From Marinospirillum sp. (lineage in GTDB: Bacteria > Pseudomonadota > Gammaproteobacteria > Pseudomonadales > Halomonadaceae), in the NCBI GenBank assembly GCA_007119985.1, contig SKOQ01000091.1, positions 1 through 10,155 on the forward strand: DNA of 10,155 nt. The letters are read 5' to 3'. Positions 1 to 8,800 of the stretch are shown in pieces. Below the pieces are notes generated by a model, which saw only the letters and a list, made by a program, of their open reading frames with translations, was not told the origin of the DNA and ran no database searches. Both the position numbers and the translations under genes were made by a program. How positions within the stretch are numbered: position 1 is the stretch's first letter; every line of letters begins with the position of its first letter.

Positions 1-855
1 CCCGCCCTCTAGCATCATCGTCGAGCGCTGATCAATACGACGGCCATTCGCAATCATCACCGGCGTCACCCAGCCACTATCCTCAGCACGCCACCAGAGC
101 GGTGCCCAATCACTGCCTCGCTGCTCTTCAAAAGCACCATCTGATAAGAAGGCCACCAGCTGCTCGCCCTGCTCACAAGCATGGACATATTGCAGACCAG
201 TAAAACCCAGATAGCCACCTTCACTGACCGCACCGGCTGTATTCACATTGGCGTGACTACCTAAAGGCGAGGCAGGTTGCCCCTGCTGGTTGATGGCGTA
301 AGAATAAAAATCCTGCACAAAGCGAGTCAGTGCCGCATTATCCCAAGCTGGGTAGGCCTCGGCATGGCGTTGTTTTTGATTGCCAACCAACAGATTGACG
401 CTATCGATGGCCGCCACACAGTGGCCCTGCTCCATCAGCCAGCTGCGCGTCTGGCCAGAAAAAAGATTGGCCAGCAGATACCCTACATAGGCCGGCACCA
501 TGTTGAGCGAACCGCCAGTATGCCCCTGAGGATCGGCTTTAAAATCAGTGGCATCTAAAGGTGTGCCTTCGACCTTCACTTGCTGCGCATAGGTTGCATG
601 TACCACTAACCATAAGGCCGCATTGGCGAGCTGATCTGCCGCCATTAAGCGCTCAAGCAACACCTTGCGATCAGCCCCTTTCGCTTCCAACGAGGTCAGC
701 AGGTGCGCGATACGGACTTGCGTCAGTGGCTGATGTACGATCACACCCTGGCCTTCTGCCCAAGTTGCAAACAGCGGATCCTGCTCTCGCGCTTGCTGCG
801 CTTGAAGTTGGATCGCCTCTGCCTCTAAATTTGTTCCAAAAAAAGCCTGTGTCAT
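1..855 (-). CDS. Divergent phosphoketolase-like thiamine-diphosphate enzyme (N-terminal part, runs off left edge)
   Basis: Phosphoketolases use thiamine diphosphate and phosphate to split xylulose 5-phosphate or fructose 6-phosphate into acetyl phosphate and an aldose phosphate in the cytosol. This minus-strand frame is open from the ATG at 853-855 to base 1 (285 residues), and the C-terminal part is outside the window. The start is supported by AAGGAG five nt upstream (861-866). Seen motifs, aligned by eye to Bifidobacterium-type Xfp: GHTGGSLNM (111-119) for the GHWGTTPGLNF block, EQGH (142-145) for GPGHGG, SHANVNTAGAVSEGGYLGF (198-216) for SHxNPxTPGxIHEGGELGY, and SDG (238-240) with N270 for the GDG...N cofactor motif. 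His112, His145 and His199 match the conserved family histidines. Odd points are GDG changed to SDG, HEGG changed to SEGG, and about 48 extra residues before the first His block. It is therefore a divergent branch, and its substrate or even its reaction may differ. It is transcribed divergently from the DUF349 gene. Confidence 0.82.
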   Translation of the reverse strand, partial: MTQAFFGTNLEAEAIQLQAQQAREQDPLFATWAEGQGVIVHQPLTQVRIAHLLTSLEAKGADRKVLLERLMAADQLANAALWLVVHATYAQQVKVEGTPLDATDFKADPQGHTGGSLNMVPAYVGYLLANLFSGQTRSWLMEQGHCVAAIDSVNLLVGNQKQRHAEAYPAWDNAALTRFVQDFYSYAINQQGQPASPLGSHANVNTAGAVSEGGYLGFTGLQYVHACEQGEQLVAFLSDGAFEEQRGSDWAPLWWRAEDSGWVTPVMIANGRRIDQRSTMMLEGG

Positions 856-1108
856 CTTCACTCCTTACTTCACCTAAACCCTTCCACTCTGCAAAGCGGA
901 GGAGGGTGCCTACTGAGGCATCATTTTGTTCTGGACAGCGTAGATCAGACCGAGTGAATGACTACGCCTCACGACCTGCTTCTGCTAGAATGGCCGACCG
1001 TTTCAAAAACCTGTATCTGATTTACTATGCGTTCCGCTCTGCTGGAAGACACGTCATTTCAGCCAGCATGACACCTCGATCATCTTGCAACAAGGGCCTT
1101 CGTCAATC
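856..1108. other. Divergent intergenic region between phosphoketolase-like gene and DUF349 gene
   Basis: These 253 bp carry the control signals of both flanking genes. Visible items are the Shine-Dalgarno of the minus-strand gene (861-866), a small hairpin TGCCT-ACTG-AGGCA at 908-921 that would lie in that gene's leader, an extended -10 element for the plus-strand gene (983-991), and an AAGGG ribosome-binding site (1092-1096). I see no convincing small gene: the plus-strand frame crossing here is an antisense reading of the phosphoketolase-like gene. Confidence 0.6.
983..991 (+). promoter_or_regulatory. Candidate extended -10 promoter of the DUF349 gene
   Basis: TGCTAGAAT is a TGn-extended -10 with one mismatch to TATAAT. 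No good -35 hexamer lies 16-18 nt upstream, which is tolerable for extended -10 promoters. It would give a leader of about 110 nt before the ATG at 1109. This is a prediction by eye. Confidence 0.35.
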
Positions 1109-3811
1109 ATGAATTCGCTGCTCGTGCGCGTCGCACCTTTTATATTTAAGCCTTCCCTTGAAGACCAAGATCCTGTCGTTCGTCGACTGGCATTACAGCG
1201 ACTTGACCTCAGCCTCGAAGCAGATCAAGCCCTTTTTTCTCAATGGCTTGCGAGCGAAACCCAGATCGACCTGCTCCACCTTGGCGTGGCGCGTATCACA
1301 GATCCTGCTCAAACCCTGATTTATCTCAATCAGCTTAATACTTCTACAGCAGACATACCAGCACGGCAGGCGCTGCAAACCCAGCTCAAGCAAGGTCTGG
1401 CGGGCCTTGATGCAGACCGAGCCAATGCACTTATCGCGGCATTAGAAGATCAAGCGACTCAGCTATTTTTACTTGCTGAACTCGAACCCCTCTCACTGCG
1501 TCAAGTCTTGTTGGATCAGCTCAGTCAGCAAGAAGTGGATGAAAACCACTGGATCGAGATCGCCTTACACAATGATTTTGCCGCCATCCGCCAACAGGCC
1601 GCGCAACATATTCATTCAGATACAGGCTTAGAGTCTTTAGTTCGGCTGAGTCAAAAGGACAAGCGGATCTGGCGTTCAGCGAAGGACAGGCTACAACAAC
1701 GCCGCCAACAAGAAGCCGATCAACAAGCCGCGCAGCAGCAGGCGCAAGAACTCATTGATCAGCTCAGCACCATGAACAAGCTCACCGACGATCCACTGTT
1801 CAGTGCGCGCTTGAGCCACTTCAGCCAACGCTGGCAAGAGGTGATGCAGGTTCACCCAGCCTTACCACCATCTTTACAAGCCGCCTTTGAGCAGCAAAAA
1901 CAACAGGCAGAAGCCCACCTTGCGGCCTTGGCAGAACGCGAGGCTCAGGCTCAAGCGGAGCAGGCTCGCCTCGCCAAACAAAAAGCGGAACAAGAAGCCT
2001 GCTTGATGGAATTAAAAAGCCTAGTTCAAGCTTGGATCGACACGCCTGAGCCCACAGCGAGCCAGCGTCTAGCTTGGCAGCAGCAAGCCGAAGCACTGGC
2101 TCAAGCTTGGGCGCAACACCCTGCCCCTGCATCACTGCAGCGCACCTATGTCGCGCTTCAACAGCAGCTTTCTGGCTTTACCGCAGCCTACCAGCGCTGG
2201 GAAGCCCTTTTAGCCATAGATCCAGCAGCAGACCCAGCAGCCGCTGAGCAAGAACTTGAGCTGACACCAGCACAGATTCGCACACTGGCATGGCCCTCCT
2301 CTTTACCCGCGCCAGCAGCCTTGGTTGAGCAGCAGGCACGCCTGAGCAAGATCGCTAAACAGCCCACAGCTGCCCCATCACCGGCGGGTCCATCGATCTC
2401 AGAGCTACAAAGCACACTCGATGCCTTACGCCAAACCCTTGAAGCAGGGCAGCTCAAAAATGCGATACAACTCCAACAGCAGCTCAGCGACAAGCTGCAT
2501 GCTGCCGTACCAGACGCGCTCCATAGCCAGTTCCGCCAACTCAGCGCGCAACTGAACGAGCTGAAAGACTGGCAGGGCTTTGTCGCCGCACCGAAACGTG
2601 AGGCTCTGTGCATCCAGATGGAACACTTGGCTGCTGATCAGGATATGGCGCTGTCCGTCAAAGCAGATAAAATTCAAGCCTTGCAACAGGAATGGCGCAG
2701 TCTCGGCTCGGCGGCCACTAATCAAGCATTCTGGCTACGCTTTAAAAGTGCAGCAGATCAGGCTTTTGAGCCCTGTAAGGCTTGGTTTGCGGAACAAGCA
2801 CAGATCAAAATTTACCACCAAGAGCAGCGCGCGCTCATCTGCGCCGAACTTGAAGCAGCAGCGCAGACGAGTGGGTTAAGCCAGTTAGATGCCCAGCAGC
2901 TCGATATGCTAATTCAACAAGCCCATGAAGAATGGAAGCGCTTTAGCCCAGTGAATCGTCAAGAGGGCAAGCATCTCGCTGAACGCTTCCAACAAGCCTT
3001 GCAGCCCTTCAAACAACAGCTTAACCAGCAACGCCAAGCCCACGCGGAAGCCAAGCAAGCCTTGATCGAACAAGCCGAAGCACTGATTCAGCAGGTTGAA
3101 GAACAACATCTCCCACTAGAACAAGCCATTGAACAAAGCAAAGCACTCCAGCAGCAATGGCGCGGTATCGGAGCGGCAGCTCAAGGCAAAGAACAAAAAC
3201 TCTGGAAACGCTTTCGGGTCGCTTGTGATGCCCTCTTTGCACAGCGTGATCAGCAACGCCAAAAGCAGGCCTCTCATCAAGCCAGCGCTGTACAGCAAGC
3301 AGAAGCCCAGCTGAACGCAGCTTGGCAGGCTGTCGAAGAACAAGATTGGGATCAAGTGGCGCAACAGCTCCATGCTCTGCAAGCGCTCACCCTACCCAAA
3401 TCACAGGCTGCGCAGTGGAAGCCGCAACTGGCCGAGCTAAACCAGCAACTGGTGCAACAACGCCAGCAGCAAGAGCAGAAAGCTCAGGTTGAACAGGTGC
3501 ATCAGCAGCTGGCCTCGCTGCCCAGTACGGGGCAGATTCAAGACCAGGCTGCTGCACAAAAGCTGGTGGTACAACTGGCGATTCTGGCTCAACTGCCTTT
3601 ATCTCCTGATGAAAAAAAGGTGCAGCTTGAGCTTCAAGTAGAAAGATTAAGCCTCGGTTTGCAGCAAGGCGTTACCCTCACAGACCAAGATGAAATCACG
3701 CAGCTGATCAGCAGCTGGAAGCAGTTAGGCGGCGGTCGTGGCGATGACGATCAGGCAGATGCCCTCAGTCGCCGCTTCTGGCAGGCAGTACAGGCCTATT
3801 TGGCGCTCTAG
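1109..3811 (+). CDS. DUF349 domain protein, 900-aa Gln/Ala-rich coiled coil
   Basis: Function unknown. The ATG at 1109 is preceded by AAGGG (1092-1096, 12 nt away); an in-frame TTG at 1085 has no ribosome-binding site, so the ATG is preferred. The N-terminus (about residues 20-170) has short helical blocks reminiscent of HEAT repeats, e.g. DPVVRRLALQRL and FAAIRQQAAQHI. Residues about 190-300 are charged and Gln-rich, typical of coiled coil. The second half carries DUF349-type repeats recognised by the W-x-x-(I/L/F)-G/S ... (L/F)W-x-RF pattern: QQEWRSLG with FWLRF (about 526-544), HEEWKRFSP with LAERF (about 606-626), and QQWRGIG with LWKRF (about 682-702). A last diverged copy may be SSWKQLGGGRGDDDQAD with RRFWQ near the C-terminus. 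There is no signal peptide or membrane segment, so it is probably cytosolic. Such long DUF349 proteins occur in Pseudomonas and relatives; a structural or nucleic-acid-associated role is only a guess. It is monocistronic and convergent with phaB. Confidence 0.85.
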   Translation: MNSLLVRVAPFIFKPSLEDQDPVVRRLALQRLDLSLEADQALFSQWLASETQIDLLHLGVARITDPAQTLIYLNQLNTSTADIPARQALQTQLKQGLAGLDADRANALIAALEDQATQLFLLAELEPLSLRQVLLDQLSQQEVDENHWIEIALHNDFAAIRQQAAQHIHSDTGLESLVRLSQKDKRIWRSAKDRLQQRRQQEADQQAAQQQAQELIDQLSTMNKLTDDPLFSARLSHFSQRWQEVMQVHPALPPSLQAAFEQQKQQAEAHLAALAEREAQAQAEQARLAKQKAEQEACLMELKSLVQAWIDTPEPTASQRLAWQQQAEALAQAWAQHPAPASLQRTYVALQQQLSGFTAAYQRWEALLAIDPAADPAAAEQELELTPAQIRTLAWPSSLPAPAALVEQQARLSKIAKQPTAAPSPAGPSISELQSTLDALRQTLEAGQLKNAIQLQQQLSDKLHAAVPDALHSQFRQLSAQLNELKDWQGFVAAPKREALCIQMEHLAADQDMALSVKADKIQALQQEWRSLGSAATNQAFWLRFKSAADQAFEPCKAWFAEQAQIKIYHQEQRALICAELEAAAQTSGLSQLDAQQLDMLIQQAHEEWKRFSPVNRQEGKHLAERFQQALQPFKQQLNQQRQAHAEAKQALIEQAEALIQQVEEQHLPLEQAIEQSKALQQQWRGIGAAAQGKEQKLWKRFRVACDALFAQRDQQRQKQASHQASAVQQAEAQLNAAWQAVEEQDWDQVAQQLHALQALTLPKSQAAQWKPQLAELNQQLVQQRQQQEQKAQVEQVHQQLASLPSTGQIQDQAAAQKLVVQLAILAQLPLSPDEKKVQLELQVERLSLGLQQGVTLTDQDEITQLISSWKQLGGGRGDDDQADALSRRFWQAVQAYLAL

Positions 3812-3863
3812 CACGCCGACTGAGGAAGAGCAGAAACAAAGGATATTGAACTCAAAAACAAGA

Positions 3864-3897
3864 ACCCCCAGAGCTGGGCGATCCAGCATCTGGGGGT
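3864..3897 (-). terminator. Hairpin terminator between DUF349 gene and phaB
   Basis: ACCCCCAGA (3864-3872) pairs with TCTGGGGGT (3889-3897), and CTGG (3874-3877) pairs with CCAG (3883-3886) inside it, leaving a 5-nt loop. Read on the minus strand the stem is followed by TTCTTGTTTTTG, a broken U-tract, so it fits a rho-independent terminator for phaB, whose stop is 45 nt before it. On the plus strand no U-tract follows, so its effect on the DUF349 transcript is uncertain, although the stem could still protect that 3' end. Confidence 0.75.
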
Positions 3898-3941
3898 GAG
3901 GCTGATGGCCGTATCAGCGCTAAAGGCGGCCACTCAGGCCC

Positions 3942-4679
3942 TTAGTGCATAAACTGCCCACCGTTGGCATCAATATTGGCACCGGTAATAAAGCTGGAGG
4001 CTTCATCAGCTAAGAAGACGACCAAACGCGCGATATCTTCTGGCTCACCAAAACGCCCAACCGGAATCTGCGCTTTAATGCCTTCACGAATATCCTCACG
4101 GATCTTCATAATCATGTCAGTCGCGATATAACCAGGTGAAATGGTATTCACCGTGATGCCTTTACGCGCTGTTTCTTGCGCCAGCGCCTTGGTAAAGCCA
4201 TGCATCCCCGCTTTGGCGGCGGAATAGTTGGTTTGCCCCATCTGGCCCTTCTCACCATTAATTGATGAAATATTAATGATGCGGCCAAACTGCTGCTCAA
4301 GCATGTTATCCAAACACGCCTTAGAAGTGTTGAATACACTATCCAAGTTGGTGCTGATCACCGAACGCCACTGCTCAGCGTTCATTTTTTTCAGCATACC
4401 ATCTGCGGTAATCCCTGCATTATTCACCAACACGGTGACAGGGCCAAAACGCGCACAGATATCGGCATAGCTTTTTGCAACCGAATCAAAATCCGTGACA
4501 TCGGCATAGCTGATACCCATCTCAAAACCGGCTTCTTTTTGCTCCTGCTGCCACGCAGTGGCCTTGCTTTCATTTGAATAGCCTGCCACCACCTGATAAC
4601 CGGCTTTCGCTAAAGCCTGACAAATGCCTGATCCAATACCGCCTGTACCACCGGTGACCCAAGCAATCTTCTTTTGCAT
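3942..4679 (-). CDS. phaB: Acetoacetyl-CoA reductase PhaB (NADPH-dependent, SDR family)
   Basis: PhaB reduces acetoacetyl-CoA to (R)-3-hydroxybutyryl-CoA, the monomer precursor for polyhydroxybutyrate synthase, in the cytosol. The protein is 245 residues, against about 246 for characterised PhaB. It is a complete classical short-chain dehydrogenase: TGGTGGIG cofactor loop (9-16), NNAG (86-89), Asn111, and the catalytic Ser139, Tyr152 and Lys156 in an SSINGEKGQMGQTNYSAAK context. The motif ..NGxKGQxGQTNYSxAK is characteristic of PhaB rather than FabG. The C-terminus ITGANIDANGGQFMH is also typical. The ATG at 4677-4679 is chosen because GAGGGAG (4688-4694) lies 8 nt upstream; the frame extends 26 more codons to a TTG without a ribosome-binding site. 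No phaA or phaC is adjacent, so it stands alone here and is divergent from the initiator tRNA gene. Confidence 0.94.
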   Translation of the reverse strand: MQKKIAWVTGGTGGIGSGICQALAKAGYQVVAGYSNESKATAWQQEQKEAGFEMGISYADVTDFDSVAKSYADICARFGPVTVLVNNAGITADGMLKKMNAEQWRSVISTNLDSVFNTSKACLDNMLEQQFGRIINISSINGEKGQMGQTNYSAAKAGMHGFTKALAQETARKGITVNTISPGYIATDMIMKIREDIREGIKAQIPVGRFGEPEDIARLVVFLADEASSFITGANIDANGGQFMH

Positions 4680-4716
4680 CGATATGACTCCCTCTGTTGT
4701 GTATAGAAACCAGTGT

Positions 4717-4731
4717 CTTTCAGCATGAAAG
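4717..4731. promoter_or_regulatory. Perfect inverted repeat in the phaB upstream region, possible operator
   Basis: CTTTCA-gca-TGAAAG is a perfect 6+6 bp palindrome with a 3-bp spacer, 38 bp upstream of the phaB start. A weak -10-like TATACA lies just downstream on the minus strand (4700-4705), so the palindrome would overlap the -35 region of that putative promoter. The position fits a repressor or activator site, but arms this short can arise by chance and I recognise no known operator. Confidence 0.25.
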
Positions 4732-4866
4732 TTATTTTTGGCGCGAAAGACAAACAAGTCTTGAAACCTTAGCTGCGCTTCTTGTCATTTTTATGGCGAC
4801 ATCACTAAGCCTTCTCCTTCTAAGCTACACCCTCCAGTTAGAATTGCAACTCGCTTTAGTCTTGGC

Positions 4867-4895
4867 TTGACATAGATCTAAACTACGATTAATAT
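4867..4895 (+). promoter_or_regulatory. Strong sigma70 promoter of initiator tRNA-Met
   Basis: TTGACA (4867-4872) matches the -35 consensus exactly. TAATAT (4890-4895) is a good -10, and the spacer is exactly 17 bp. The mature tRNA begins 13 nt after the -10, so transcription would start a few bases before the 5' end of the tRNA. This is the strength expected of a stable-RNA gene. I do not see a clear GC-rich discriminator beyond CTTGCCTC. Confidence 0.85.
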
Positions 4896-4907
4896 GCTTG
4901 CCTCTGA

Positions 4908-4984
<77 letters not shown>

Positions 4985-4992
4985 AACAAAAG

Positions 4993-5031
4993 AAAAGCAG
5001 ATCAATCAATAGGTTGATCTGCTTTTTTTTT
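4993..5031 (+). terminator. Intrinsic terminator of initiator tRNA, probably bidirectional
   Basis: AAAAGCAGATCAA (4993-5005) and TTGATCTGCTTTT (5014-5026) form a 13-bp stem with an 8-nt loop. Nine T run from 5023 to 5031, partly inside the stem. It starts 8 nt after the tRNA CCA. On the minus strand the same stem is followed by TTTTCTTTTG, so it can also stop the defence operon, whose last gene ends at 5097. Confidence 0.93.
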
Positions 5032-5096
5032 GTTGCCTACAAAAAAAGCACCTGTACCCAACACATTGGCCCATGAGACGCATTTATATGCAGCAT

Positions 5097-5813
5097 CTAG
5101 TATTCCCAGTGGTTGTAAGCTAAGGGTCTACTGTTAAGTAAACTTCTCCGTTCTCTCCAATCTGGCAGATGCCTGTCCATCAATGCTTTAAAACGATCAT
5201 TGTGATGCCGCTCATGTAGATGAATCAGCTCATGCACGAGGATGTATTCCAGACACTCCGGTGGTTTTTTTGCCAACTCTAAGTTCAGCCAGATTCGGCA
5301 TGCCTGTATGTTGCAACTACCCCACTTGGTTTTCATTTTTTTAACACCCACGGCAGCAATACTGACATCGATTTGCTTCAACCAGTCGGGCAAGAGGGTG
5401 TCTACGCGTGTTTTCAGTGCTTCACGGTAAAAGGCATCCAGAACTCTGGCTTTATTTTCGAAAGAGGTGCTTGGGTTAATCAAAAGCCGTAACCGATCTC
5501 GCCCAACCTCAACCCGGTGTTTACCTGCCACCTCTTTCACATCAAGACGGTAGGGTTTACCCCACAAGTAATGACACTCACCGCTGACCATTTCCCGGCT
5601 AGATTGACGAGGCTGCTGGGCAAAGTCTCTCTGTTGCATTTTGATCCATGCAAGACGGTTAATCACAGCCATACGGATAGCCGTATCAGACATACTCACT
5701 GGCGCGGAAACCCGCACTCGACCATCAGGAGGCAACACACTGATATGTAAGTGTTTAATAGGCTTGCGGTTCAGCTGTACGGCTATCGAACCAATTTCCA
5801 GATGATTGATCAT
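5097..5813 (-). CDS. YgjP/COG1451-type zinc metallopeptidase linked to type I restriction
   Basis: The product is a 238-residue predicted metal-dependent hydrolase of the YgjP/SprT-like (DUF45) group. The zinc site is visible as HELIH (His194, Glu195, His198), followed by HERHHNDRF (199-207), whose His203/His204 can supply the third ligand. The family motif MKTKWGSC is at 160-167, and WLNLEL and YILVHELIHL flank the active site as usual. The length matches the family. There is no signal peptide, so it is cytosolic. Its ATG overlaps the hsdR stop codon (ATGA, 4 nt), with no strong ribosome-binding site, so translation is probably coupled to hsdR. Members of this family are recurrent neighbours of hsdR in type I restriction loci, but the substrate is unknown; trimming or turnover of restriction subunits is only a guess. 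Confidence 0.87.
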   Translation of the reverse strand: MINHLEIGSIAVQLNRKPIKHLHISVLPPDGRVRVSAPVSMSDTAIRMAVINRLAWIKMQQRDFAQQPRQSSREMVSGECHYLWGKPYRLDVKEVAGKHRVEVGRDRLRLLINPSTSFENKARVLDAFYREALKTRVDTLLPDWLKQIDVSIAAVGVKKMKTKWGSCNIQACRIWLNLELAKKPPECLEYILVHELIHLHERHHNDRFKALMDRHLPDWRERRSLLNSRPLAYNHWEY

Positions 5814-8800
5814 TGATAGTCTTTCTGTGCTTTTGCCAGTTCCAAAATACTTTGAACATCGACTGAGTAACCAGCGGTTTCTTCGCGCACCGCATTGGCA
5901 ATTTCTCGCTCCTTGAAGCGGTCACCCACCCAATCCGCTTTTTTGGTATAGCGAATAGCCGTATCAATTTTTGTGGCCAGTAGTTCATCTTGACCAAAGT
6001 TATCGTAAAACGCGCGTTTGGGGTTGGAATCCATAGATGACGGATAGTTAGACGCGGTCTGTTCCGAGCGAATCACCTTACGAGATAGCTCACGGATTTT
6101 CTCCAGATACTCCTGATATTCAATCGCTTTTTGGCGGCGAAGCTCAATCAGTTCATCTAGCAACACCGACATTTGCTCGTAGTATTTCGGGTTAACCGGA
6201 TTTTCATCGACGATGGTTTTACGTACGTTATTCTCGATGGTTTCCGCCATAGCATCCTGGTTCTTACGAATACTCTCGGGCAAGGCCTCAACGGCATCGG
6301 CACCTTTTTCGACGATTAACTCAATCAAACCCAGTTCTTCAAAGTCCATCAGCACTTCGCTGTCATCCGCACGAATATACATATCCAACAAGTGACGCAT
6401 GGCAGGCTCAAAGCGTTTCATCTCAACCAAATCACCACTGGCCAGCTTCACTTCATCACGGACTTTTTCAAAATGGGCCACTTCAGATCTAATTGAGTCT
6501 ATATCTTGCGCTGAATAGCCTGCATCAGGCATTTCATTGGCGATATTGGCAAACGCACGCAGCAGTTTGGCAACGTTCTGATAAAGCGTTAAGCGCAGCG
6601 CTTCTTTCTCCGTAAGCTCATCCTGATTAGAACCAGACTCACCACAAAAATAATGTATGTAGTCTTCAGTGTTTCGCGGGGCCTTTACCGGCTCACACAG
6701 GGCTCGCACCATTTCCAGTGCATTGTCCAAGTCCAGTTTGGCTTGCTTTAAGCGGTCTTTTAATAAACCAGCAACATCCTCTTTATCGTAGCCATCGAAT
6801 GCGCCTTGAGTGTAATCAGAAATCGCTTTATCCAACGAACGGAATAAATCTTTGTAATCGATGATATAACCGTATTCTTTGTCATCCCCATCCAATCGAT
6901 TGACGCGGCAAATGGCTTGAAACAAGTTGTGATCCGCCATTTGTTTGTCGATATACAAGTAGGTGGCCGATGGCGCGTCAAAACCGGTTAGCAGCTTATC
7001 GACCACGATCAGCAAGCGCATTTGCCCTGGCTCATCAACAAATTGCTTTTTAACGTTTTGTTCAAATTCTTCAACGCGGTTTGCGGCTGTGTCTTCCGCT
7101 TGCTCAAAGTAGTCCGCAAGCATCTTGCGGTAAATATCATACTTAAAGAGCTTTTCCGTTAAACCTTCACCTGCTTCTTCGCCTTTAATGCTCGCAGCGG
7201 TCGGCTGAAAACTGGTCACAATGGCAAGCTTACCGGCCAAATCAGTTTGGTTGAACATTTCATAGGCTTTACAAGCCTGATAGACACTGGAGCAGACCAA
7301 CATGGCATTGCCGTAGCCATCCATCAGACGTGGCTTGGTGTCCATATCCAGCAAAATATCATTCACTATCTGCTGCAATCGCGATTTACTGGATAGCACC
7401 TTCTGCATGGTGCCCCATTTTTGCTTCAACTGGGTTTTCGCTAATCGAGATAAGCCGCGAGTTTTTGCCTCAAACCACTCATCCACTTTTTTCTGTGAGG
7501 TAATGTTCTGGTCAATGTCTCGTGCTTCGTAGCGTAAATCCAACACCACACCATCGGCGACGGCTTCATCAAACTTATAGGTATGAATATAAGGACCAAA
7601 CACCTCAACCGATTTCTTCTTATCCTTCTTCATCAGCGGCGTGCCGGTGAAGCCTACAAACATGGCTTCAGGCAGAATGGACTTCATTGCTTCGTGCAAC
7701 TTACCTGATTGAGTACGATGACACTCATCCACAAACACAAACAGGTCACCTTTTGCTTTAAAGTCCGACGGTAGAGACTTCTTTAACTCGGCAATAAATT
7801 CATCCGTTGCAGCATCGTTGTCTGAGTCAGACTGGCGTCCAAACTTATGCACCAGAGAGCACACCAACCAAGGGTTTGGCTGGTTGAGCGTCGCCACCAA
7901 ATCAGCACCGCTTTTGGTGCGATAAATATCTTCCTCAACACCGGTGAACACCTTTTCAATCTGTTCGTCTAGCTCGGTACGATCGGTGACAATCAACACG
8001 CGGGCGTCTTTGACATTCTCACGAATCCATTTGGCCAGCCATACCATAGTGAGGCTTTTACCAGAACCTTGCGTATGCCAAATAATGCCGCCTTCTCGCC
8101 TTGCGATATGGCGTTTTGCCGCTTCAATACCAAAGAATTGATTATGGCGACAGGTTTTCTTCACGCCGGAATCAAACACAATGAAATCATGAATGATCTG
8201 TAAAAAACGCGGCTTGCTGCAGATACGGCTTAGGTGAAAATCCAACTTGTGGCCGGTGTTCTCAACTGCGTCCTCCTTCCACTCCAGGTAGTATTTTTCC
8301 GGTGTTTCAATGGTGCCGTAACGCAAGCCTTGGGTGTCGTTACCCGCCATCACCAGTTGCATGGTGGTAAAAAAATTGCGGATAAAGTCTTTCTTTTGGT
8401 TATCGAGGTTTTGGCGAATACCTTCTGAAACTGACACCGACGAGCGTTTGAGTTCAATGACGCCCAGCGCGATACCATTTACATAGAGCACTATGTCAGG
8501 GCGTTTTTTGTTTTCACCCTTAATAGAGACTTCCTCGGCAATTGCAAAGTCGTTTGCTTCCGGATTCTGCCAGTCAATCAGCCACACTGTTTCGTTTAGA
8601 TGGCCAGCACCTTCTTTGTCTTTCACGCCGTAGCGCAGCAAGCGATAAACCTCTTTGTTGGCGTAATAGAGCTTTTTACCTTCACCCAGTGCTGCCGCTG
8701 CATCCAGCTTGCGCAAAGCACGTTTGATCAGCGCATCCTTCACACCTTGCTTGTGTAGCCAGCGCGTGAGCAAATCCACATCAATGTTTTTATTACCATC

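Noticed and set aside
277..558. Plus-strand 93-codon frame
   Set aside because: It lies entirely antisense to the phosphoketolase-like gene, whose motifs are recognisable on the other strand.
561..1112. Plus-strand 183-codon frame
   Set aside because: It is antisense to the phosphoketolase-like gene and then crosses the intergenic region; no family resemblance and no ribosome-binding site.
2188..2613. Minus-strand 141-codon frame rich in Ser, Cys and Ala
   Set aside because: The composition is the antisense of CAG/GCA-rich codons of the DUF349 gene; it is a shadow frame.
4680..4757. 26-codon N-terminal extension of phaB
   Set aside because: It would start at TTG with no ribosome-binding site, while the internal ATG at 4679 has GAGGGAG 8 nt upstream and gives the family length.
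5032..5096. Search for an attachment-site repeat or integrase remnant between tRNA and operon
   Set aside because: I see no repeat of the tRNA 3' end and no coding remnant in these 65 bp.
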